This document shows positions 7,487 to 14,005 of a DNA stretch of 47,667 nt, one piece after another. The stretch covers positions 1 to 47,667 of the forward strand of contig JACQZX010000086.1 of the NCBI GenBank assembly GCA_016213665.1. Reading direction: 5' to 3'. A program made the position numbers and the translations under genes. The notes below the pieces were generated by a model. That model was not told the DNA's origin. It made no database searches and saw nothing but the letters and a program-made list of their open reading frames with translations. Source of the stretch: Actinomycetota bacterium. GTDB lineage: Bacteria > Actinomycetota > Acidimicrobiia > Acidimicrobiales > Ilumatobacteraceae. Numbering within the stretch: position 1 is the stretch's first letter; each line of letters begins with the position of its first letter.

Positions 7487-8136
7487 CGGCGCACCCTCGG
7501 GATCTCGCGACCATCGACGAGTATCAGACGACGTTTGAAAGCGGCCGGCGAATGGGCAAGTGCGGCCGATCGCGTCGATGGCAGCTCGCCGTGGACCGGC
7601 CACCAGAACCCGTGGAGTCGGGAGCGTTCGTCGTCGAGCGTCCACAGCGGCGCCCGGATACCGGCGTGAAACGCAAGGTGCTCGGCGAGCGCTGCGAGCA
7701 AGGCGTCCCACCGGTGATCAGCGAGCGGTGAGGGACACGGCCCGAGCAGTCGGCGGCGGCGGCGCGCCGTTGCCGGCACGAATTCGTTGGCAACGAAGTC
7801 GCTGACCAGCTGTCGCCAGGTCCAACGCCAGGCGGCGAGGTCGAGTGCGGCCGCGTAAGCCGCCAGCGAGGTCGAGTCGTCGGCGTCATCCTCATCGTCA
7901 TCGTCATCGTCATCGTCATCACGGTTGCCAACCGCCAGTGACATCGTCAGTTCCGCCCCGGTCGAACGTAACGCGCGCACGAGGGTGTCGAATCGGGGAA
8001 TTCGTTCCCCGCCCTCATAGGAATCGAGGGCCGCCCGCGATGTTCCCGCCGCTGCAGCCATTGCCGACTTGCTCATTCCCGACAGCAAGCGGGCGCGCGT
8101 GATGAGCTCGGCTGCGGAATCGGTCTTGACGCTCAT
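7483..8136 (-). CDS. XRE-family regulator with acidic linker and C-terminal effector-like domain
   Basis: A 217-residue protein in three parts. Residues about 9-65 are a lambda-Cro/XRE helix-turn-helix (SKSAMAAAAGTSRAALDSYE then GERIPRFDTLVRAL). Residues 73-87 form an almost pure aspartate linker: nine Asp, then Glu and more Asp. Residues about 90-217 are a Trp-rich C-terminal domain (WRWTWRQLVSDFVANEF, HAGIRAPLW, GFWWPVHGELPS). The linker is encoded by a hexanucleotide microsatellite. The gene overlaps the nucleotidyltransferase-like gene by four bases. TACACT ends six bases before the ATG, and an inverted repeat beside it is a likely autoregulatory operator. It is best seen as the antitoxin or regulator half of the pair. 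Confidence 0.65.
   Translation of the reverse strand: MSVKTDSAAELITRARLLSGMSKSAMAAAAGTSRAALDSYEGGERIPRFDTLVRALRSTGAELTMSLAVGNRDDDDDDDDDEDDADDSTSLAAYAAALDLAAWRWTWRQLVSDFVANEFVPATARRRRRLLGPCPSPLADHRWDALLAALAEHLAFHAGIRAPLWTLDDERSRLHGFWWPVHGELPSTRSAALAHSPAAFKRRLILVDGREIPRVRR
7885..7920. repeat. hexanucleotide microsatellite encoding the Asp linker
   Basis: Six tandem units of GTCATC are seen, the second being CTCATC; the last four (7897-7920) are perfect. On the coding (minus) strand this gives alternating GAT/GAC aspartate codons. Slippage by one unit would change the linker by two residues and keep the frame. Confidence 0.85.
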
Positions 8137-8142
8137 TGGCAC

Positions 8143-8148
8143 AGTGTA
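8143..8148 (-). promoter_or_regulatory. leaderless -10 box for the XRE gene
   Basis: TACACT on the minus strand, six bases (GTGCCA), ATG at 8136. Confidence 0.65.
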
Positions 8149-8161
8149 CCGAATCAGGTAC
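8146..8161. promoter_or_regulatory. inverted repeat, candidate XRE operator
   Basis: GTACC and GGTAC arms are separated by GAATCA, and they overlap the upstream side of the -10 box of the XRE gene. A self-repressing XRE protein commonly binds such a site. This is inference from position and symmetry. Confidence 0.4.
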
Positions 8162-8265
8162 GTAGGGCAGCCGAGTTGCCTAGGAGATAATACCTGACTA
8201 GTCTTATCGGAATTATCACCAATAAATCCCAACGATGGCTGCGGCGACCATTCGCCGGAAGGCAG

Positions 8266-9186
8266 GTGACGGTGATCGCCGCCGTCGCGATCGGAGTCGG
8301 TCTCGCCGCCGCACCCGCGATCTTCCAGATGTTCGGCCGCGCGCCCATGGGCGGCGAGATGATCACCGAGTTCGAGCCGTACATGACCGAGGCCAAGGTC
8401 GCGACCCTGCGCGGATACCTCGACACCATCGACCTCGCCGAAGCCGAGTCGCGCACGCAACTGCGCCCGGCGCTCGTCGACTCCGGTTCCGTGGAAGACA
8501 GCGGTTACGCGTTGCGCTTCCCGAACGTCGCCACCTTCAACGACGGTTGGTCACCGATGCGCGCCGACATGACCGATCTGGTCGACACCATCGAGCGCAA
8601 TCGCGGCAACTACGCGGCCGTCGCCGCGTTGCCACCTTTCCCGCTGTTCCCCTGGTTCTTCGTCGTGCCGGGCCTGCTGATCGCCGGCAGCGGCATCGCC
8701 GCGATTCGCTCCAGCGTCAGGCGCCGACTGCTACTTCTCATCCTTGCCGCGCTCGGCTTCGCCGTCGCGCTGGCACCCGTGGCACTGCAGATGTTCACCA
8801 GAGCACCCGAGGGTGCCGAGATGATCGACGACTTTCGTCCGATGATGGCGCGCGAACGCGTTCAACGAGTGCAGCTCTACTTCGTCACGCTGGGGGCTGC
8901 GGAGGGGCAACTGCGCAATGCCGCCGTGCCGCTCGCCGCCGAACTCGCCGGCCAGTCACCAGACGAGGCGGCCGCGACCTACCCGGCGATCTCGCAACTG
9001 TCGCAGCGGTGGCCCGCGATTGTCGGTGAGTTCGCGCCGATGATCGGCGCGATGAGCGACAACCTCGACAACTTTGCCGCGGTCGATGCGCTGCCGAGCT
9101 TCTCGCTCTTCCCATGGTTCTTCGTCGGGCCAGGTCTGCTTGTGGGTGGGCTCGCGCTCGCCGCCCGCAAGCAGGTCGGCGCCTGA
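8266..9186 (+). CDS. membrane protein with two tandem copies of one unknown domain
   Basis: A 306-residue protein made of two homologous halves of about 140 residues. Each half has a membrane segment running into AP-x5-MF-x-RAP-x-G-x-EMI. A polar region follows, then a closing block LFPWFFV and a second hydrophobic stretch (GPGLLVGGLALAA in copy two). Matching blocks are FGRAPMGGEMITEF with FTRAPEGAEMIDDF, and PFPLFPWFFVVPGLLIAG with SFSLFPWFFVGPGLLVGG. Each copy would place a soluble loop between two transmembrane helices. I do not recognise the family. GTG 8266 or GTG 8272 are the likely starts, with GGAAGG at 8257-8262 as ribosome site. An upstream in-frame stretch RRPFAGRQ would supply the positive charges seen before copy two, so the true start may lie further upstream. 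Confidence 0.65.
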   Translation: MTVIAAVAIGVGLAAAPAIFQMFGRAPMGGEMITEFEPYMTEAKVATLRGYLDTIDLAEAESRTQLRPALVDSGSVEDSGYALRFPNVATFNDGWSPMRADMTDLVDTIERNRGNYAAVAALPPFPLFPWFFVVPGLLIAGSGIAAIRSSVRRRLLLLILAALGFAVALAPVALQMFTRAPEGAEMIDDFRPMMARERVQRVQLYFVTLGAAEGQLRNAAVPLAAELAGQSPDEAAATYPAISQLSQRWPAIVGEFAPMIGAMSDNLDNFAAVDALPSFSLFPWFFVGPGLLVGGLALAARKQVGA

Positions 9187-9232
9187 TGCGGACCGTTCGA
9201 TCTCACAGCTCCACCAACAGAAGGAAACAACC

Positions 9233-10003
9233 ATGACAGCAAAATCACGTCGACACCTGCTCACCATCGTGGCCGCGATCGCGATCGTGGCGAGCTCATG
9301 CGGTAGCGACGGTGACTCGGCCGAGACCACCGCGGCACCCGCAACCGAGGCACCCGCGACCGCGCCTGCGGAGACCACGCCGGCGGAGACTTCGCCGCCG
9401 GTTACGGAAGCGCCGGCGACGTTCGAGGGTGAGCTCGTCGGCGTTTTCGAGATCACCGAGGGGGCATGCGACGGTGCGACCGTCAGCGGGTCGTACTTCA
9501 GGATGATCCAAACCGGGGGCACCGCTGAAGGTCCCTTCGTTCCAAACGCCGACTCACCTTGCGTCGCCGATCAGAGCTACTCGTTGTTGGCTCCCGGCAC
9601 CGACGGCGGGCTGGCGAGCGGCACGCACCAACCCGCACCCGACCCCGCTTTCGATGCCGTGGGTAACGCAACGGCAGCTGCCATCGCGCAACCGGCGGTG
9701 TTCTTCGGAGTTGCGTTCGCAGTCGCCACCGACGAGGCCGCCGACGCCCCCGCGTTGAGTGCTGCGGGCGGCGTTCTGAGCGGCCAGGTAGCGGCGTTCA
9801 CCGCGTACTACGGCGGTGCCCCCTTCAACCAGGGGTCGCCGAAACCCGATGGCAGCAAGCCTGGCCTCACGGCTGATGTCGTGGGCACCATCGACCCGGT
9901 GACCGGAGCCTTCGTGCTCGAGTGGTCGAGCCAGATCGTCGGCGGCCCTTTCGATTCCTTCACAGGTGTCTGGCACTTCGAGGGAACCTTCGTTCCCGCC
10001 TGA
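9233..10003 (+). CDS. secreted lipoprotein with Thr/Pro/Ala-rich linker
   Basis: A 256-residue protein with a signal peptide and lipobox (AIVASSC) whose cysteine at about residue 23 should be lipidated. A low-complexity linker of TTAAPATEAPAT type (about 30-62) follows, then a soluble domain of about 190 residues. That domain contains FEGELVGVFEITEGACDG, YFRMIQTGGTAEGPFVPN, an alanine-rich centre and the terminal FTGVWHFEGTF. The last block recalls small beta-barrel proteins, but I recognise no family. The ATG has a clear ribosome site (AGAAGGAA at 9220-9227), so the gene has a leader, unlike many neighbours. It follows the duplicated membrane protein by 46 bases and may be co-transcribed with it. 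A strong hairpin lies after the stop. Confidence 0.7.
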   Translation: MTAKSRRHLLTIVAAIAIVASSCGSDGDSAETTAAPATEAPATAPAETTPAETSPPVTEAPATFEGELVGVFEITEGACDGATVSGSYFRMIQTGGTAEGPFVPNADSPCVADQSYSLLAPGTDGGLASGTHQPAPDPAFDAVGNATAAAIAQPAVFFGVAFAVATDEAADAPALSAAGGVLSGQVAAFTAYYGGAPFNQGSPKPDGSKPGLTADVVGTIDPVTGAFVLEWSSQIVGGPFDSFTGVWHFEGTFVPA

Positions 10004-10010
10004 GGCCGGC

Positions 10011-10040
10011 GGCCGCGCTCGTCGTCAGGCGAGCGCGGCC
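10011..10040. terminator. bidirectional terminator hairpin
   Basis: A perfect 11-bp stem, GGCCGCGCTCG (10011-10021) with its reverse complement at 10030-10040, encloses an 8-base loop. It lies between the stops of two convergent genes and extends into the last codons of the mutase small subunit. There is no T-tract on either side. Confidence 0.6.
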
Positions 10041-10411
10041 CGCACCTCGCCGACTATTTGTTCCGCGGTAGCGCCGGGGGTGAGCACGGTCCTGATGCCC
10101 GCCGCGTGCAGTGCCCCCAAGTCGGTATCGGGCACGATGCCACCGAGGATCACCGGAATCTCGCTGCCGCGTTGGCGCAGTTCCGCGACCACCAGCGGCG
10201 CGAGTGTCATGTGCGCCCCCGAGAGCATCGAGAGGCCGATCGCGTCGACGTCCTCGTCGATCGCGGCGGCGGCAACCGATTCGGGTGTCTGGAAAAGCCC
10301 GGTGTAGATCACCTCGTAGCCGGCATCGCGCAGCATGCGGGCGACCACCTTGATGCCGCGGTCGTGGCCATCGAGGCCGACCTTGGCGATGAGGATGCGT
10401 TCACCGGCCAT
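10025..10411 (-). CDS. icmB: acyl-CoA mutase small subunit, coenzyme B12-binding
   Basis: This 128-residue protein is a single cobalamin-binding Rossmann-like domain. DGHDRG at 14-19 supplies the lower axial histidine (His16) to cobalt, LSMLSGAHM is the second B12 loop, and GGIVPD the third. It pairs with the large subunit encoded just upstream: the large-subunit TGA and this ATG share one base (TGATG). A separate B12 subunit of about 130 residues is the arrangement of isobutyryl-CoA mutase and archaeal-type methylmalonyl-CoA mutase. The large subunit residues point to the former. The 3' end lies in a hairpin shared with the convergent lipoprotein gene. Confidence 0.88.
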   Translation of the reverse strand: MAGERILIAKVGLDGHDRGIKVVARMLRDAGYEVIYTGLFQTPESVAAAAIDEDVDAIGLSMLSGAHMTLAPLVVAELRQRGSEIPVILGGIVPDTDLGALHAAGIRTVLTPGATAEQIVGEVRAALA

Positions 10412-12057
10412 CAGATCACCGGCACTTCGATGTGGCGCCCGAACTCGGCCTCGAGCGTCGCCATGATCTCGCCCAGCGTGGCATACGCCGAAACGGCGTC
10501 GATGAGTGCGGGCATCAGGTTCACCTCCGGATCGGCCGCCTCTCGGCCGATGCGGGCAAGCGCACCATCGACGGCGGACTGATCACGATCCTGGCGAACC
10601 TGCTCGAGTCGCTTGCGTTGCCGTTGTTCGTCCTCGGCGCCGACCTTCAGCAAATCGATCTGCGCTTCCTCGTTCCCCTCGGTGAAGCGATTGACCCCAA
10701 CCGTGATCCGGCGACCGTCGTTGAAGGCCCGTTCGAGTTCGAACGCGGAATCGGCGATCCTTCCCTGGAACCAGTTCTCCTCAATGCCGCGGATGGCGCC
10801 TTCGAGCATCGAGCCATCACCGAGCTCGTCGAGATGTGCGAACAACTCCTCGGCCTGGCGTTCCAGCTCATCGGTTAGTGCCTCTACGAAGAACGAACCA
10901 CCGAGCGGGTCGGCGACATTGGCGACGTTCGTTTCGTGGGCGATGACCTGCTGTGTGCGCAGCGCGATACGTGCGGCCTTCTCTGTTGGTAGCGCCATTG
11001 CTTCATCCATCGAGTTGGTGTGCAACGACTGGGCACCACCCAAAACGCCGGCGAGCGCCTCGATCGCGGTGCGAACAATATTCACCTCCGGTTGCTGCGC
11101 GGTCAGTGAAACGCCGGCAGTCTGGCAGTGAAAGCGAAGCTGCAGCGATCGCGGATCTTGTGCGCCGTAACGCTCGCGCAGCCAGCGTGCCCAGATTCGC
11201 CGAGCTGCGCGGTACTTGGCGATCTCCTCGAAGAAGTCGATGTGCGCGTTGAAGAAGAAGCTCAGCCGCGGCGCGAACGAATCGACGGGCAACCCTGCCT
11301 TGGTCGCCAACTCGACGTATGCGAATCCGTTGGCGAGCGTGAACGCCAATTCCTCGGCGGCGGTGGAACCGGCCTCGCGGATGTGGTAGCCCGAAATCGA
11401 GATCGAGTGCCAGCGCGGCATTTCGGCGGCGGCGAACGCGATCGTGTCGCGCACCAACCGCATCGACGGGCGTGGCGGAAATACGAACTCCTTCTGCGCT
11501 TGGTACTCCTTGAGGATGTCGTTCTGCAGGGTTCCGCCGAGGCGTGCACGTGGTGTGCCGGCCTGCTCGGCTTGGGCGACGAACATCGCCAGGATCACCG
11601 CCGCGGGGGAGTTGATCGTCATCGAGGTCGTGATCTCGCCGAGGTCGATGCCTGCGTAAAGGTCGGCCATGTCGGCGAGCGTGTCGATGGCAACCCCGCA
11701 ACGGCCAACCTCGCCGAGCGACATGCGGTGATCGGAATCGAGACCGAGCAGTGTCGGCATATCGAACGCCGTCGAGAGGCCGTTACCGCCGGCGCGGATG
11801 ATCTCCTTGAAGCGCCAGTTGGTGTCGTCGGCCGTTCCGAAGCCGGCGAACATGCGCATCGTCCACAGCCGCGACCGGTACATCGACGCGTAGGGCCCAC
11901 GGGTGTACGGATACTGGCCGGGAAACTCGCCATCGTCGGGTCCGTAAACGCCATCGACCGGAACACCCGACATCGTCTGAAAGCTGGCCCCTGGCGGTAC
12001 GGACGCAGCGTATGCCTGCTCCCACAGCTCACGACTCGTAGGCGTCGACCTCGGCAT
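10411..12057 (-). CDS. icmA: isobutyryl-CoA mutase-type large subunit
   Basis: A 548-residue TIM-barrel subunit of the B12-dependent acyl-CoA mutases, without a fused B12 domain. The catalytic Tyr-His is in [11 protein letters not shown] (Tyr224-His225). Two residues decide substrate in this family. Phe70 (MRMFAGFG) stands where methylmalonyl-CoA mutase has Tyr89, and Gln188 (EYQAQKEF) where it has Arg207. Phe/Gln is the isobutyryl-CoA mutase pair, and the spacings 70-188-225 equal 89-207-244. It should therefore interconvert isobutyryl-CoA and n-butyryl-CoA, or a similar branched substrate, not methylmalonyl-CoA. The longest frame starts at a TTG (12060); I use the next ATG. TATATT at 12066-12071 is a plausible -10. 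The G-protein chaperone usual for these mutases is absent from the window. Confidence 0.85.
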   Translation of the reverse strand: MPRSTPTSRELWEQAYAASVPPGASFQTMSGVPVDGVYGPDDGEFPGQYPYTRGPYASMYRSRLWTMRMFAGFGTADDTNWRFKEIIRAGGNGLSTAFDMPTLLGLDSDHRMSLGEVGRCGVAIDTLADMADLYAGIDLGEITTSMTINSPAAVILAMFVAQAEQAGTPRARLGGTLQNDILKEYQAQKEFVFPPRPSMRLVRDTIAFAAAEMPRWHSISISGYHIREAGSTAAEELAFTLANGFAYVELATKAGLPVDSFAPRLSFFFNAHIDFFEEIAKYRAARRIWARWLRERYGAQDPRSLQLRFHCQTAGVSLTAQQPEVNIVRTAIEALAGVLGGAQSLHTNSMDEAMALPTEKAARIALRTQQVIAHETNVANVADPLGGSFFVEALTDELERQAEELFAHLDELGDGSMLEGAIRGIEENWFQGRIADSAFELERAFNDGRRITVGVNRFTEGNEEAQIDLLKVGAEDEQRQRKRLEQVRQDRDQSAVDGALARIGREAADPEVNLMPALIDAVSAYATLGEIMATLEAEFGRHIEVPVI

Positions 12058-12087
12058 CAACGTCGAATATACGTTGCCGGCATTGCG

Positions 12088-12798
12088 CTACCCGAAGACC
12101 TCGTCGAACAGGTTGACCATCGCCTGCCATGACCGCCGGTCGCTGGGCTCGTGGTACACGAATCCCGGCCGACTGCCGTCCATCGACTTGTTGGTGAAGC
12201 TGTGGCCGGCCCCGCTGTAGAGGATCATCTGCCAGTCGACCCCGGCGGCGTTCATCTCCTCCTCGAAGGTGGCCCGCTGCGACGGCGGAATGATCGGGTC
12301 GTCGACCCCGATGCACACCAGCACCTTGCCGGTGATTCTCACCTCGTCACCTGGACTCGGGTTGGCGAGGCCGCTGTGGAACCCGACGATGGCCTGCACG
12401 GCAGCCCCGGCGCGCCCGAGTTCGAGCGCCATCGTGCCGCCGAAGCAGTAGCCGATCACACCAACGCGGCCGCGATCGGCCCGCGGGTGAGCCAACAGCA
12501 CATCGAGACCGGCGAAGGCGCGTTGGCGAGTTGTGGTCGGGTCGTCGCGCAGCGCGCCGAGCAGCGCGGGCATCTCGTCGATCGGTGGCGGCACACCATC
12601 GCCGTAGTAGTCGAGCGCGAAGGCGAGGTAACCCAACTCGTCGGCCAGACGGCGGGCGCGCGCCTTGGGGTGGCCGGTGAGGCCCGGTCCCTCATGGCAG
12701 ACGAGCACCGCCGGGCGGGCGTCGGTTCCATCGGGTACGGCCAGGTGCCCGAGGTAGCGCACGCCTTCGATGAAGTATTCGATGTCTTCGCTGTGCAT
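12088..12798 (-). CDS. dienelactone hydrolase family protein
   Basis: A 236-residue alpha/beta hydrolase of the DLH family. The nucleophile is the cysteine of GYCFGGTMALEL (around residue 114), and the histidine lies in SGAGHSFTNK near 197. An acidic residue is available in CIGVDDPI. Family members open dienelactones or hydrolyse other small esters in the cytosol. The protein begins right at the domain (HSEDIEYFIEGVRYLGHLAV). I chose ATG 12798 over the TTG at 12807 because TAGCTT ends seven bases upstream. It precedes the mutase genes in the same direction with 30 bases between, but the mutase has its own -10, so co-transcription is uncertain. Confidence 0.78.
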   Translation of the reverse strand: MHSEDIEYFIEGVRYLGHLAVPDGTDARPAVLVCHEGPGLTGHPKARARRLADELGYLAFALDYYGDGVPPPIDEMPALLGALRDDPTTTRQRAFAGLDVLLAHPRADRGRVGVIGYCFGGTMALELGRAGAAVQAIVGFHSGLANPSPGDEVRITGKVLVCIGVDDPIIPPSQRATFEEEMNAAGVDWQMILYSGAGHSFTNKSMDGSRPGFVYHEPSDRRSWQAMVNLFDEVFG

Positions 12799-12805
12799 CT
12801 CCTGC

Positions 12806-12811
12806 AAGCTA
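12806..12811 (-). promoter_or_regulatory. leaderless -10 box for the DLH-family gene
   Basis: TAGCTT on the minus strand is followed by seven bases (GCAGGAG) and the ATG at 12798. The AGGAG within the spacer could also act as a short ribosome site. Confidence 0.45.
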
Positions 12812-12816
12812 CTAGG

Positions 12817-12880
12817 CCGTATTTGTCGTTCGGATTGCCCGTATTTGTTGTTCGGATTGCCCAGATTTGTCGTTGGATTG
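12817..12880. repeat. three tandem 22-bp repeats between divergent promoters
   Basis: Copies lie at 12817-12838, 12839-12860 and 12861-12880. Each has the core ATTTGTYGTTCGGATTG; the third has lost one C in the core and is 20 bp long. They fill the space between the -10 of the DLH-family gene and that of the saccharopine-dehydrogenase-like gene. A 22-bp period is two helical turns, so a repeated operator is likely. The regulator is unknown. Confidence 0.8.
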
Positions 12881-12898
12881 AAGGAAGGGTTTGGCCGT

Positions 12899-12904
12899 TA
12901 CGCT
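12899..12904 (+). promoter_or_regulatory. leaderless -10 box for the saccharopine-dehydrogenase-like gene
   Basis: TACGCT, six bases (GGCACG), ATG at 12911. TTGAAG at 12878-12883 is a possible -35 with a short spacer. Confidence 0.65.
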
Positions 12905-12910
12905 GGCACG

Positions 12911-13975
12911 ATGTCCTTTGGCACCGTCTCTGTTCTCGGCCTCGGCAAGGTCGGACTGCTCGCCGCCACCTTTCTCGACGAGGCCGGCATCGAGGTGGTC
13001 GGAATCGATCAGCGGCCACCCCGGTACGTTCCGACGTTTCCAGTGAAAACCTGCAACATCGCCGATCCGGAAACGCTGCGCGCGGAACTCACCGGCACCG
13101 AGGCCGTGCTGTCGTGCCTGCCGTTTCACCTCAACCGGCCGATCGCCGAGCTTGCGTACGAGTTGGGCATTCACTACTTCGACCTCACCGAAGATGTTCC
13201 CACCACCAAGGCGATCGTCGAGCTGAGCAAGACCTCAGCTGGGCTGATGGCTCCGCAATGCGGGCTCGCCCCCGGCTTTGCGAGCATCGTCGCGGCGTCG
13301 CAGATCGCGTCCTTCGATGTCTGTCGTTCGGTGCGCATGCGCGTCGGCGCCTTGCCGCAGTTTCCAACCGGTCTGCTCGGCTACTCCTTCAACTGGTCGC
13401 CCGAGGGTGTCGTCAACGAGTACCTCAACGATTGCGAGGTTGTCGAGGAAGGGGTCCACAAGTGGGTTTCTTCGATGGAGTGGCGCGAAACCCTCGTCAT
13501 CGACGGCGTTCAGTTGGAAGCGTTCACCACATCCGGCGGATTGGGCACGATGTGCGACACCTACGGCGCACGCGTGGCCAACATCGACTACAAGACGATC
13601 CGCTATCCGGGTCATGTGGACCTGATGAACTTCTTCTTCCACGAACTGCTCATGCGTGAGCGACGCGACCTGGCCGCGGAGATTCTCACCAATGCCAAGC
13701 CGCCCGTCGACGACGACGTCGTCTACGTGCACGTCTCGGCCGAAGGTCAGATCGATGGCCACCTGCGACGCACCGAGTTCGTTCGTTCGTACATGCCCAA
13801 GATGGTGGGTGGCAGAATGAGCACCGCCATCGCGTGGACCACGGCCGGCTCGGTCGCCTCAGTGATCGAGATGGTGCGCAAAGGGACCCTTCCGCGGCGT
13901 GGATTGCTGAAGCAGGAGGACATTCCGTTGGATGCCTTCCTGGCGACGCCAACCGGTCGTCTGTTCGCTGAATAG
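12911..13975 (+). CDS. saccharopine dehydrogenase-like NAD(P) oxidoreductase
   Basis: A 354-residue protein of the saccharopine dehydrogenase/lysine 6-dehydrogenase group. The N-terminal dinucleotide-binding fold is clear (SVLGLGKVGLLAATFLDEAG then EVVGIDQRP). It is followed by SCLPFHLNRPIAELAYELGI-HYFDLTED and the family-typical QCGLAPGFASIVA, then the C-terminal catalytic/dimerisation domain. These enzymes oxidise or form secondary amines between amino acids and keto acids, or deaminate lysine; which applies here is not visible. It is followed after 30 bases by a class III aminotransferase with its own -10, and the two may share a pathway. Its promoter sits beside three 22-bp repeats. Confidence 0.78.
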   Translation: MSFGTVSVLGLGKVGLLAATFLDEAGIEVVGIDQRPPRYVPTFPVKTCNIADPETLRAELTGTEAVLSCLPFHLNRPIAELAYELGIHYFDLTEDVPTTKAIVELSKTSAGLMAPQCGLAPGFASIVAASQIASFDVCRSVRMRVGALPQFPTGLLGYSFNWSPEGVVNEYLNDCEVVEEGVHKWVSSMEWRETLVIDGVQLEAFTTSGGLGTMCDTYGARVANIDYKTIRYPGHVDLMNFFFHELLMRERRDLAAEILTNAKPPVDDDVVYVHVSAEGQIDGHLRRTEFVRSYMPKMVGGRMSTAIAWTTAGSVASVIEMVRKGTLPRRGLLKQEDIPLDAFLATPTGRLFAE

Positions 13976-13993
13976 CGGGTGAGGCACCCCGGC

Positions 13994-13999
13994 TAGGCT
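13994..13999 (+). promoter_or_regulatory. leaderless -10 box for the class III aminotransferase
   Basis: TAGGCT, six bases (GCCCTC), ATG at 14006. Confidence 0.65.
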
Positions 14000-14005
14000 G
14001 CCCTC

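Noticed and set aside
7885-7920. Repeat array that might be read as CRISPR-like or a noncoding satellite
   Set aside because: The unit is only six bases, without spacers, and it encodes an in-frame aspartate linker.
10411-12057. Methylmalonyl-CoA mutase identity
   Set aside because: The two substrate-selecting residues are Phe and Gln, not Tyr and Arg, which points to isobutyryl-CoA mutase.
12151-13659. 502-codon plus-strand open frame across the DLH gene, the repeats and the saccharopine-dehydrogenase-like gene
   Set aside because: It crosses a promoter region, tandem repeats and two better-supported genes in other frames, and shows no domain.
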